Assembly (NCBI GenBank): GCA_022793975.1
Contig: JAAWDW010000033.1
Location: 1-38,910, forward strand
Direction: 5' to 3'
DNA length: 38,910 bases
Source of the DNA: Bacillota bacterium
Lineage (GTDB): Bacteria; Bacillota; Clostridia; Peptostreptococcales; Anaerovoracaceae
The notes below the pieces were generated by a model. It made no database searches. It was not told the origin of the DNA and worked only from the letters and a program-made list of their open reading frames with translations. Both the position numbers and the translations under genes were made by a program. Positions within the stretch are counted from its first letter, which is position 1. Every line of letters starts with the position of its first letter. This document shows positions 9,245-16,629 of the stretch, piece by piece.

Positions 9245-9274
9245 GAGTTTCGCCAAACCTATGGGTTTATATAC
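9245..9274 (-). promoter_or_regulatory. Sigma-F/G-like promoter of spoIIR
   Basis: On the minus strand, GTATA (complement of 9270-9274) is followed after 15 bases by GGCGAAACTC (complement of 9245-9254). This matches the forespore sigma-F pattern GYATA - about 15 bases - GGNNANANT. It lies 33 bases upstream of the spoIIR start, inside the 69-base gap after sipL. Known spoIIR genes are sigma-F controlled, which supports the match. Confidence 0.65.
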
Positions 9275-9281
9275 ATTTTCT

Positions 9282-11492
9282 CTATTTTATAATGAGAAGT
9301 TTTGTACCTTCTGAAATAGCCTTATCAGGATCAAGTCCGTTAATACGGCTTATTCTTTCTCTTGTTGTTCTGAATTTCTTTGCTATTTTCCATAAGTCAT
9401 CCTGCGGTCTTGAAATGTAAATTATCATACTTGCTTTACGTTTTCCCTCATCCTCATTCTGTATAAATACCGGATTTTTGATAAGGCTGCACGTTTCATG
9501 TCCAGATACCGTACCAAGTGCCAAAATTCCCGCATTCACTTCTATCTGCTTATTGTTTATCTTATCAAACCAAAGTTCTTTTACATAAATATCGCTTTCT
9601 GCTATCATTCCCGCCTTGGAACCGGCAATATCCATCGAGCCCCTGAAAGGGAGACTGTGCTGCATCTTAAATGGAGTTTTATCTTCGTCCGCCGCGATTG
9701 CAAGAAGCTCCGCGTCAATTGTACCGCTCACCGTTTCTTTTCCGTTTTCTGCTGTACATTCAACATTCTGTACCTTTCCCGAAATATATATTACCTGTTC
9801 TATATCGCTGTACTGCGGCGGAATATTCAGTATTTCTCGCGCGGAAAGCTCCGTAACACCACTGCCCGCTATGGCCTTTGCCGTAAACGGCTCACTGTCA
9901 TATTCAAGCTCTCTTTCATTGTGATAAACATCGGTAACAATTTCCGCTTCAACATTTTTATATATTTCAATGTTCGTATTTATGCTTCCTTCTACCGCAA
10001 AGCCGATGCCGCCTGCTTCTTCATCATCTTCGCTAAAATTCTTTATTCTTACGGACAAATCGCTTCCGTCAAAAGTTATGCGGCTTCCGGAATGCGTATC
10101 GTCTATATCAAGCGGAATAAATTGCGTAAATTCAATTTTTCCCTGATAAAATGCGGGCTCCGGTATTGCTGCCGATACAGATGCTATACTACCGGTTTCC
10201 GAAGTTTCATCCATAAAATCTTCTGCTTCCATAGAAGTTTCAATTATATCGTCTTCCTGTGATTCGGCAAGATAAAGTATATTGCAGTATACCGTTCCAT
10301 TTATTACCGCTTTTTCCGGTGATATCTGCTTATGATTTTCAACAACATTTATTCCGTATTTGAGAATTCTTCCCGGCATCGGACTGTTCTCTTTAAGCAG
10401 CAAATTCTCTTCAACATCGAGAACATCTTTTTTCTTTGCCAGAATGTCTGTTACGCTTACTTTTTCCTTAAGGACCTCTATATCTTCTCCGCGGATTCCT
10501 TCAAACAGCTCGATATACTTGCCCGCATATTCGCGCATTGTCAGAACAACCGTCAGCTTGGCTCTGAATTTTCTTTCGTTTATCACCATATAATCAACGC
10601 TCTCAATTACAGGCTTTATTACGGCTGATGAAAACGGTGCGGTATTAATGCCCCAGTCAGTCCTAAATGGTATGCGAGACTGAATGGTCACAATAGGCTC
10701 GGCAGCAGGCTTTTCCGGTATATAAATCGTTTCCAGAGTAATATCCCCTGTAACTTTTATCCTGTCCTCGCCTTTCTGGCCGCTTTTTATTTCCTTGTCG
10801 GCACACTTTACACTTCCGTCCATTGAAAGGATCTTCGCCATATCCGGCTTAATATCCGGTACGAGAATATCCTCTTCTATATAAACGCGTGTGCTTTCGC
10901 CGTCTCTTATTTCTGTAAAATTAAGTTCGTTTGCTATGAGCAGATTTTCCAAAGAGATCTTTGCCGCAACTTCTTTTTCCTCATTCTGCGGTGCAAATTC
11001 CGGCGCTGCTGCAGGTGCCGAAACCGGTGCCGACACATTACCTGCCTCAAGCTCCGTATTCTCCGGCTGCTCATCAGCTATATCTGGATTTTCATTTAAC
11101 ATTACATCTGCTTCTTCCACAGTTTCGTGCTTTTCATCGTCTATTTGCGATAAACTATTATCATTCATTTCAACATATCCGCTCTCCGCATCGGCATCTG
11201 CAGCATACGCTTCTTCTTCCATATTCTCTAACATTTCTGTCTCATCGCTTGCATTAATTTCTTCCGCTACCGAAAACGCTTCTGTAATATTCTCTTCGGA
11301 CGGAACAACCGCCTCACCGTTTATATCGTCTATTTGCGATAAGCTGTCTTGCCGCATCTCGCCGTTTTGACGTGCTGTTTTATATGCGTTTATATCTTCT
11401 GCGTTTGCCGTCGCCGAGTTCTTCGACGTATGTATTCCGCTCAGTATACGATCGTACGGAGTCGGATCAAAACCATCATCCTCATACCTCAT
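9282..11492 (-). CDS. sipL: SipL-like spore morphogenesis protein: DUF3794 domains plus C-terminal LysM
   Basis: Mother-cell protein of the SipL/DUF3794-LysM family, which in Clostridioides difficile binds SpoIVA during spore coat assembly. From the ATG at 11492 (GGGGG seven bases upstream) it has 736 residues. The first roughly 180 are acidic, low-complexity and probably disordered. They are followed by beta-rich DUF3794-type modules (for example LEETIYIPEKPAAEPI-like and VYCNILYLAESQEDD segments). The last 48 residues form a LysM domain (RPQDDLWKIAKKFRTTRERI ... LLIIK). It is longer than the C. difficile protein because of the acidic N-terminus. That N-terminus contains a repeated SLSQIDD element. 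A sigma-E-like promoter lies upstream. Confidence 0.87.
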   Translation of the reverse strand: MRYEDDGFDPTPYDRILSGIHTSKNSATANAEDINAYKTARQNGEMRQDSLSQIDDINGEAVVPSEENITEAFSVAEEINASDETEMLENMEEEAYAADADAESGYVEMNDNSLSQIDDEKHETVEEADVMLNENPDIADEQPENTELEAGNVSAPVSAPAAAPEFAPQNEEKEVAAKISLENLLIANELNFTEIRDGESTRVYIEEDILVPDIKPDMAKILSMDGSVKCADKEIKSGQKGEDRIKVTGDITLETIYIPEKPAAEPIVTIQSRIPFRTDWGINTAPFSSAVIKPVIESVDYMVINERKFRAKLTVVLTMREYAGKYIELFEGIRGEDIEVLKEKVSVTDILAKKKDVLDVEENLLLKENSPMPGRILKYGINVVENHKQISPEKAVINGTVYCNILYLAESQEDDIIETSMEAEDFMDETSETGSIASVSAAIPEPAFYQGKIEFTQFIPLDIDDTHSGSRITFDGSDLSVRIKNFSEDDEEAGGIGFAVEGSINTNIEIYKNVEAEIVTDVYHNERELEYDSEPFTAKAIAGSGVTELSAREILNIPPQYSDIEQVIYISGKVQNVECTAENGKETVSGTIDAELLAIAADEDKTPFKMQHSLPFRGSMDIAGSKAGMIAESDIYVKELWFDKINNKQIEVNAGILALGTVSGHETCSLIKNPVFIQNEDEGKRKASMIIYISRPQDDLWKIAKKFRTTRERISRINGLDPDKAISEGTKLLIIK
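11136..11342 (-). repeat. 18-bp direct repeat encoding SLSQIDD in the acidic N-terminus of SipL
   Basis: Positions 11136-11153 and 11325-11342 are identical over 18 bases and encode two copies of the same short motif, each followed by an acidic stretch. The copies are 189 bases (63 codons) apart. Confidence 0.8.
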
Positions 11493-11525
11493 AGTGTTTC
11501 CCCCTTCATATGCAATTCTTCGTAC

Positions 11526-11555
11526 AATATATGCATACATGCCCCTTCCATATGC
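11526..11555 (-). promoter_or_regulatory. Sigma-E-like promoter of sipL
   Basis: On the minus strand, GCATATG (complement of 11549-11555) is followed after 15 bases by CATATATT (complement of 11526-11533). This resembles the mother-cell sigma-E pattern with ATA-containing -35 and CATACANT -10. It lies 33 bases before the sipL ATG. SipL is sigma-E dependent in C. difficile, which fits. Confidence 0.55.
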
Positions 11556-11559
11556 GCCG

Positions 11560-11600
11560 AAATATCTTTTTTTGCACGTGTTATGAGAAAAAAGATATTT
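11560..11600. repeat. 13-bp perfect inverted repeat upstream of sipL
   Basis: Positions 11560-11572 and 11588-11600 are perfectly complementary, with a 15-base loop. It sits between the GDH-family terminator and the sipL promoter. It could be a second terminator or a protein-binding site; the A/T composition allows either. Confidence 0.6.
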
Positions 11601-11616
11601 TTGTAACAATACAAAC

Positions 11617-11663
11617 AATATAAAAAGGACCTTTAATCAAAATGTTTAATTAAAGGTCCTTTT
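11617..11663 (-). terminator. Strong intrinsic terminator downstream of the GDH-family gene
   Basis: A perfect 15-bp stem (11623-11637 with 11649-11663, 11-base loop), followed on the minus strand by TTTTTATATT. It ends the dehydratase-dehydrogenase unit before sipL. Confidence 0.88.
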
Positions 11664-11705
11664 ATCTTTTAATCTCTTTATTGTTTATTTCATTTTATCT
11701 GCTTT

Positions 11706-12875
11706 TCAAATTTCCGGATAATCCTGCACTGTAGGAGCAAATATTTCCCGTACGCTTTCACGTGCATACCGCTCCTCGGAAAGTGCCAACCGCATTTGTT
11801 TTTCTGCATTTCTCCTACACAATAATGACGCGCCCTTAAGTGCTTCATCCTTATCTGCGGCAATCGTTCCGAAGAATACCGCATCGTAAAGCCAGGCTTC
11901 CGACAAATTGGCAGTAAAGTCACATATCATGTATACGCCTTTTTCCTTAAATATTTCATCTGCTTCCTGCGAAGTGGCGATGTTGGCACCCTCGACTACA
12001 AGCACCGCCTTTACGTTTTCGGCATTATCGGCATTCAGCGCATCTGCAAGTGCGCACGGCACTATTACATCGCAAGGTACCGACAACCATTCAACTGATT
12101 GCATAATTTTCGTGCCGTCAGAAAAATCACAGCCTTCAAAAATCTTGCCCGACTTCTTTATTTTATAAATAAGTTCTGTATCAAGTCCGCATGGATTATG
12201 AAGAAAAACTTTTGAATCGGACATTCCGACGATGCGGTGGCCAAGCTGTCTCAGCCTTTTGGCACAGGCGCTGCCCACACGCCCCATACCCTGAATAACA
12301 ACATCCGCTTTACCGGCAAGATGCAGATTTTCTGTCTTTTCGGCTCCCGCAAGCAGCCCCCAGGCTTCATCCGCCGACTCGGCAACACCATATCCAGCCA
12401 TCACGTCATTTATCGGAATACCGTCTACAGTTTCTTCGAGAAGCTTATCATATGCGGCTGCATTTTTCACTATCTGAGGATCGGCGCGCATCGATTTAGT
12501 AAGAGGCATATCAAATCCGAATTCACGGAACACATTGAGAATATCACTGTACTTCGTACCGTAATCCCCGCCGAGTGAAACACCTTCACGAATATACGGC
12601 ATCATTGCAATTAAATATCTGCGCAGCACATCTTTAGCATCGGACGCTTTGCTGTCATACGCAATGCCGCCTTTACAGCCACCGCAAAATTCCGACTCGC
12701 AGGCTTTGTATTTATAAGCCATAGCTTCCGCCAAACGCAGCACTTCTTCTCTTGTCACATCCGGATGCATACGAATACCGCCGCCCGTATAGCCTTTTAC
12801 ATAATTAAATATAACCAGCCAACCCTTTGCACTGCTTCTGGTATCGTTCCACTCCACCGTCAAATATTCTTTCAT
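11706..12875 (-). CDS. Glu/Leu/Phe/Val dehydrogenase-family protein, substrate uncertain
   Basis: NAD(P)-dependent oxidative deaminase fold, cytosolic. It is 389 residues long. The N-terminal catalytic domain holds the two family lysines (Lys55 in MAYKYK, Lys68 in GGCKGG) and the catalytic aspartate (Asp104 in GGDYGT). A Rossmann domain follows with VIQGMGRVGSACAKRL. The lysine that in classic glutamate dehydrogenases binds the substrate side-chain carboxylate (PYKGGLRF) is absent here: the equivalent region reads YTGGGIRM, which resembles leucine/phenylalanine dehydrogenases more. The active site is unusually cysteine-rich (Cys59, 64, 67). It is 77 bases downstream of the PLP dehydratase and probably co-transcribed with it, so amino-acid catabolism is likely. 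I would not call it glutamate dehydrogenase without assay. Confidence 0.8.
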   Translation of the reverse strand: MKEYLTVEWNDTRSSAKGWLVIFNYVKGYTGGGIRMHPDVTREEVLRLAEAMAYKYKACESEFCGGCKGGIAYDSKASDAKDVLRRYLIAMMPYIREGVSLGGDYGTKYSDILNVFREFGFDMPLTKSMRADPQIVKNAAAYDKLLEETVDGIPINDVMAGYGVAESADEAWGLLAGAEKTENLHLAGKADVVIQGMGRVGSACAKRLRQLGHRIVGMSDSKVFLHNPCGLDTELIYKIKKSGKIFEGCDFSDGTKIMQSVEWLSVPCDVIVPCALADALNADNAENVKAVLVVEGANIATSQEADEIFKEKGVYMICDFTANLSEAWLYDAVFFGTIAADKDEALKGASLLCRRNAEKQMRLALSEERYARESVREIFAPTVQDYPEI

Positions 12876-12952
12876 ACTTGCTCTCCGTTTATTTTTTATA
12901 TTTCCGTTTCACCGTTTCCGTTTCTGTATCTTGTTCCGAAAATCCGCAAAAG

Positions 12953-13936
12953 CTAATCCCGCTCAGGATATTCTGCTTCGCACACTTTGCAGAATTTATC
13001 AAGATCAATATTTCCCCCTGTTATTATACACAGCACTTTCTTACCTTTAAGTTCTTCATGTCCTTCTAGCAATGCTGCAATACATGTCGCTGAAGCGCCT
13101 TCTATCATAAGATGATGATTTTTTGCCATCCACTTGATGCCTTCTTTTGTCGATTCTTCACTTACCACAATTATACCGTCAACACAGGTGAGCGCAAGTT
13201 CTACATTCGGCCATGTAATCTCCCCTTCCAGACCATCGGCAATTGACGGAATAAATGGGCAGTCATTATTAAGTCTCTTTTCTGCAAATGATTTTTTCCA
13301 TGGTGCCGACGTATCCGTCTGAAGTCCATAGACTTCTATCTCAGGTTTCATCGCTTTCGCGGCAATAGCTACTCCGCAGAGGAGGCCGCCTCCGCCCGTT
13401 GGCACTATTATCGCATCAAAATCATTATTTTCCAGCAAAACTTCAAGCGCTACCGTACCCTGTCCCGCAACCGTTTCCGAAGATTCGTACGCGTGGACGA
13501 ATTTTCGTCCCTGCTCTCTTTCTATTTCATGAGCTTTTTCTTCTGCCGCGGCATAATCAGCACCGTATACCACGAGTTCTGCTCCGTATCTCACCGCACT
13601 TTCTCTTTTATTCATCGGTGTGGATTCCGGCACACATACTATGGCACTCGCCCCCTGCATACGCGCAGCATAAGCTACAGCCTGTGAATGATTGCCTGCA
13701 GATGCGGCAACAACACCACGCGCCAAGTCTTCCTTGCTCATAGCAAGCATATTGTTCATAGCTCCGCGCAGTTTATATGCACCTATAGGCTGCATATTTT
13801 CAAGTTTAAACCAAACATCGCTTCCGAAAAGTTCCGACATCTTATCCGATCTGATAAGCGGCGTTTTCACAACATACGGTTTTATACGTGTATAAGCTTC
13901 GCAAATATCTTTAAAACCTACTTCAATCTTATACAT
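12953..13936 (-). CDS. PLP-dependent threonine/serine dehydratase (IlvA/TdcB-like)
   Basis: Cytosolic fold-type II PLP enzyme that deaminates threonine or serine to the 2-oxo acid. The 327-residue length means it has only the catalytic domain and no regulatory ACT domain, so it resembles catabolic TdcB more than biosynthetic IlvA. The PLP lysine lies in PIGAYKLRGA (about residue 54), followed by AASAGNHSQAVAYAA and the glycine-rich phosphate loop GGGGLLCG. GGAGGAGG precedes the ATG at 13936. A good promoter lies about 80 bases upstream. A related EutB/hydroxyectoine-type dehydratase has a similar PIGA-KLRGA motif, so the exact substrate remains open. Confidence 0.85.
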   Translation of the reverse strand: MYKIEVGFKDICEAYTRIKPYVVKTPLIRSDKMSELFGSDVWFKLENMQPIGAYKLRGAMNNMLAMSKEDLARGVVAASAGNHSQAVAYAARMQGASAIVCVPESTPMNKRESAVRYGAELVVYGADYAAAEEKAHEIEREQGRKFVHAYESSETVAGQGTVALEVLLENNDFDAIIVPTGGGGLLCGVAIAAKAMKPEIEVYGLQTDTSAPWKKSFAEKRLNNDCPFIPSIADGLEGEITWPNVELALTCVDGIIVVSEESTKEGIKWMAKNHHLMIEGASATCIAALLEGHEELKGKKVLCIITGGNIDLDKFCKVCEAEYPERD

Positions 13937-14015
13937 AATACTTCCTCCTCCGAAACAATTACTTCATATAATTTCAATTTTTCATAAGAGATTAAGCCTC
14001 CGATTTATCGCTATA

Positions 14016-14044
14016 ATTTTATCATAATTTTCTGATATATTCAA
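14016..14044 (-). promoter_or_regulatory. Sigma-A-type promoter of the dehydratase/dehydrogenase unit
   Basis: On the minus strand TTGAAT (complement of 14039-14044), a 17-base spacer and TAAAAT (complement of 14016-14021). It lies 80 bases upstream of the dehydratase start. Confidence 0.72.
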
Positions 14045-14095
14045 GGCGCTTTACCTTCTGCATGATTTGTCATATTTAAAAATGTGCTCATATTT

Positions 14096-15226
14096 TTATT
14101 TCACAATATATTCTTTAAACCCGTCTGTATAACGCTTCTCACCGTCCGGCATCACCCACATCACTTCAAAAACCGAAATTTTACCCAGGCTATCTTTGTC
14201 AGCAGCGTCAGCACTCTGCATAAACCCTTCCGCAAATCGTCTTCCGTCCGCATAATCCATATTGAAAAGCGCAGTCGAAAGCGCATCCGCAATTCCTGCG
14301 TTATCGGTCAATACCGATACCGAAAGATATCTGTCTTCCGGCATCAATGTAATTCCGTCTATTATGTGATGATAATTTTTGCCGTCTACTGTATAATATC
14401 TTTGATATACTCCGCTTGTTGCCAGCGACAAATAATCAGTTTCTATTGTTTCTATATGCGCGGTATCACTTGCAAGGTCCGGATTTTGTATGCCTACTGC
14501 CCACATGCTGCCATCTGCCTTCGCACCTATTGCACGTATATTTCCGCCTACATTCAAAATAATATTCGTATAACCGTCAGCTTCAAGCTCCTGTGCTATC
14601 CTTTCAGTTGCATAACCTTTTGCGACCGCTCCGACATCAAGGCGCATATATGCATCTGCAAGATATACTGTTCCTGCCACTTTATCTATTACCATATCTT
14701 CTATACTGCAATGTTCACTTGCCTTTTTCAGTTCTTCTATGTCAGGCAGCGCTGCTTTATCGGGATAGTTAATTCCGTGGTTTCGCGCTTCGTGCCATAT
14801 TTCCAGTACGCTTCCCATTGCAATATTTACTTTACCGTCTGTTGCGTAATACATATCACGAGAAAACTCAAGCATTGCTATTATATCATCATCGACTTCT
14901 ACTGGTGAAATACCCGCATTCTTGTTTACAGTCCTTATATTATTGATTCCCTTATATTCCGTATAGATATCGTAAAGCCTATGATACCTTGTAAGCTCTT
15001 TGTGAACATATGTCTCGGCCATATTTTCAAATTCTTCTTTACTTTCACTATAACCGATGACACTTACGGCCGTATCAAATGCATCGAGATATGTTTTTTG
15101 AAATTTCTCTTTTTCCGCCGCACCGCAGCCTGCTGCACCGAGTACAATTCCTAAAATAAATACAAACGCAATCAGTACTGCCGCCGTTTTTCTCATCTTT
15201 GCCATAGAACAAATATCATAACCCAT
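14096..15226 (-). CDS. apbE: FAD:protein FMN transferase (ApbE), lipoprotein form
   Basis: Extracytosolic enzyme that transfers FMN from FAD to a threonine or serine in client proteins. The sequence from the ATG at 15226 (GGAG eight bases upstream) has a lipoprotein signal ending LGAAGC. The ApbE domain then shows TYLDAFDTAVSVIGY, the DVGAVAKGYATERI segment (flavin/magnesium site), NVGGNIRAIG, and the C-terminal NAGIADALSTALFNMD. It is 376 residues long, normal for the family. Clear clients lie just upstream: RnfG with two flavinylation motifs and RnfD with one. Its own promoter and a terminator-like hairpin separate it from the lipoprotein gene, so it can be expressed independently of the Rnf operon. 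Confidence 0.95.
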   Translation of the reverse strand: MGYDICSMAKMRKTAAVLIAFVFILGIVLGAAGCGAAEKEKFQKTYLDAFDTAVSVIGYSESKEEFENMAETYVHKELTRYHRLYDIYTEYKGINNIRTVNKNAGISPVEVDDDIIAMLEFSRDMYYATDGKVNIAMGSVLEIWHEARNHGINYPDKAALPDIEELKKASEHCSIEDMVIDKVAGTVYLADAYMRLDVGAVAKGYATERIAQELEADGYTNIILNVGGNIRAIGAKADGSMWAVGIQNPDLASDTAHIETIETDYLSLATSGVYQRYYTVDGKNYHHIIDGITLMPEDRYLSVSVLTDNAGIADALSTALFNMDYADGRRFAEGFMQSADAADKDSLGKISVFEVMWVMPDGEKRYTDGFKEYIVK

Positions 15227-15257
15227 TTTAGTCACTCCTTTTATAAAAATAGTTACT

Positions 15258-15286
15258 AATCTAATTTAAAATTGTAATTCTGTCAA
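15258..15286 (-). promoter_or_regulatory. Promoter of apbE
   Basis: A consensus -35 TTGACA (complement of 15281-15286), a 17-base spacer and TAGATT (complement of 15258-15263), just upstream of the apbE ribosome binding site. Confidence 0.65.
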
Positions 15287-15292
15287 AAGTTC

Positions 15293-15323
15293 AGGTTCAA
15301 AATTAAAACATAATTTTAAACCT
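15293..15323. repeat. 13-bp inverted repeat just upstream of the apbE -35
   Basis: Arms 15293-15305 and 15311-15323 pair in 12 of 13 positions around a five-base loop. On the minus strand it sits immediately before the apbE -35 box, so it could be an operator; it could also be a weak terminator of the upstream operon. Confidence 0.55.
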
Positions 15324-15385
15324 CAGCCTTTAAAGAAATACTTACATAAAATTTTGTATCATTAGGCTATTCAAGCAAGACTTCA

Positions 15386-15415
15386 GTAAAAATGAACACG
15401 GCGCCAAAAGCGCCG
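15386..15415 (-). terminator. Probable terminator after the two-repeat lipoprotein gene
   Basis: A GC-rich six-bp stem (15399-15404 with 15410-15415, five-base loop). On the minus strand it is followed by TGTTCATTTTT; the T run is late, so termination may be partial. Confidence 0.5.
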
Positions 15416-15477
15416 CGCCCAATAAATAAGAAGTCAGAATTTAATAAATAATAAAAGTTTAAAGTGGTATTATGCTG

Positions 15478-16515
15478 CTACATACCTGCATCAATTGCAG
15501 CGATGAAGTCGGAAATATCCATTGTGCAGCCTGCTGTAAGCGCTTCGTCAGTACCTACTGTGTGACCGCTGTCATTTACTGTCGTTGCGATGTTTGCAAC
15601 GTCATCCTTTGACATACCCTTTACGTACTCTTCAAAAGCAGCGATCTGCTGATACCATTCGCCGTTTTCAAGCGGTGATACAGGACCCATTCCATAATCT
15701 TCCTTAAGATCTTTCTTTGTTGTTACAGTCTCAGGAACGTCTACAACCGAGCCGTCCGATCCAACAGTAATCTTTGACTGTGTGCAGTCGATCTGAGCTG
15801 CTGTGATCTTGCCGTCAGCATCTGTTGCAGTTGCAGCATAAGTAGAAGTCGAGAATGCAACACCGTCTTCATCCTCAGTTGCGTCTTTTGAGCTTGCCAT
15901 ATTACTTACGATTCCGAGGTGGAGATCAGTAGCTTCGCCTGCTTCTACAGCCTTGTCACAAGCCTGTACTACAGCTTCGATAAACGCAGAGATATCCATT
16001 GTGCAGCCTGCAGTAAGCGCTTCATCAGTACCTACTGTGTGACCGCTTTCATTTACAGTTGTAGCAATATTTGCAACTTCATCTCTTGTCATTCCCTTTA
16101 CATATTCTTCAAATATAGCTATCTGCTGATACCATTCGCCGTTTTCAAGCGGTGATACAGGACCCATTCCGTAATCTTCCTTAAGATTTTTCTTTGTTAT
16201 GAAGTCCTTATCCTTATCAAGAACAACACCTTCTGATGTAAACGCCATTTTATTCTGCGCAACATCTACCAGACACTTAATGATTTTACCCTCGCTGTCA
16301 AGAAGTACAGCAGCAGCAGTACCGTCCTGCTGAGCGTTTCCGTCAGCGTCCTCTGTTGCCGGTGTAGCCGAAAGACTTACGGTAATTCCAAGACCTACCT
16401 TAGTGCTTCCTCCGGCAGCATTTCCTCCTTCGCTGCCATCGTCAGTGTCTCCACCGCAGGCAACCATAGCAAACATCATTGCTGCGATGAGTAAAACTGA
16501 AACTAACTTTTTCAT
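15478..16515 (-). CDS. Two-repeat lipoprotein of unrecognised family, putative extracytosolic flavin carrier
   Basis: I do not recognise a named family. It is 345 residues long. A lipoprotein signal ends at Cys20 (FAMVAC), followed by a Gly/Asp/Ser linker. Two copies of a roughly 145-residue domain follow (about 40-185 and 197-343). Each copy has a beta-strand pair with DSEGKI or DADGKI, the invariant block KEDYGMGPVSPLENGEWYQQ, FEEYVKGM, and a C-terminal TDEALTAGCTMDIS motif (Thr172 and Thr331) before an amphipathic helix. That ending resembles the D-x-x-S-G-A-T-x-S flavinylation site of FMN_bind domains, but with AGCT. The position between the Rnf operon and apbE supports a flavin-protein role; that is inference. 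Gap to the upstream gene is 114 bases. Confidence 0.7.
   Translation of the reverse strand: MKKLVSVLLIAAMMFAMVACGGDTDDGSEGGNAAGGSTKVGLGITVSLSATPATEDADGNAQQDGTAAAVLLDSEGKIIKCLVDVAQNKMAFTSEGVVLDKDKDFITKKNLKEDYGMGPVSPLENGEWYQQIAIFEEYVKGMTRDEVANIATTVNESGHTVGTDEALTAGCTMDISAFIEAVVQACDKAVEAGEATDLHLGIVSNMASSKDATEDEDGVAFSTSTYAATATDADGKITAAQIDCTQSKITVGSDGSVVDVPETVTTKKDLKEDYGMGPVSPLENGEWYQQIAAFEEYVKGMSKDDVANIATTVNDSGHTVGTDEALTAGCTMDISDFIAAIDAGM
15515..16184 (-). repeat. Intragenic tandem duplication in the lipoprotein gene
   Basis: The segments 15515-15707 and 15992-16184 are near-identical in DNA at an offset of 477 bases (159 codons). One 50-base block (15644-15693 = 16121-16170) is identical including third codon positions. 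This indicates a recent duplication or gene conversion. Confidence 0.88.
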
Positions 16516-16629
16516 CTTTGTTTTCTCCTTTTTAGTTAAATTTTTATATATAACGCAGCATACGCTTTATTGCGCATACCGTGAATATATGACATTTCCA
16601 AAGCCCGCCGCAGTATCTCTCTTAAACAC

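Noticed and set aside
9498..10262. 254-codon plus-strand open frame opposite sipL
   Set aside because: Antisense shadow with no domain; sipL is supported by its LysM domain and start signals.
13937..14015. Tiny leader ORF (Met-Lys-Asn) with GGAGG before the dehydratase
   Set aside because: Three codons with an 11-base spacing; no regulatory codons or hairpin, so probably chance.
14084..14908. 274-codon plus-strand open frame opposite apbE
   Set aside because: Cys/Tyr/Ile-rich antisense frame with no ribosome binding site over a firmly identified ApbE gene.
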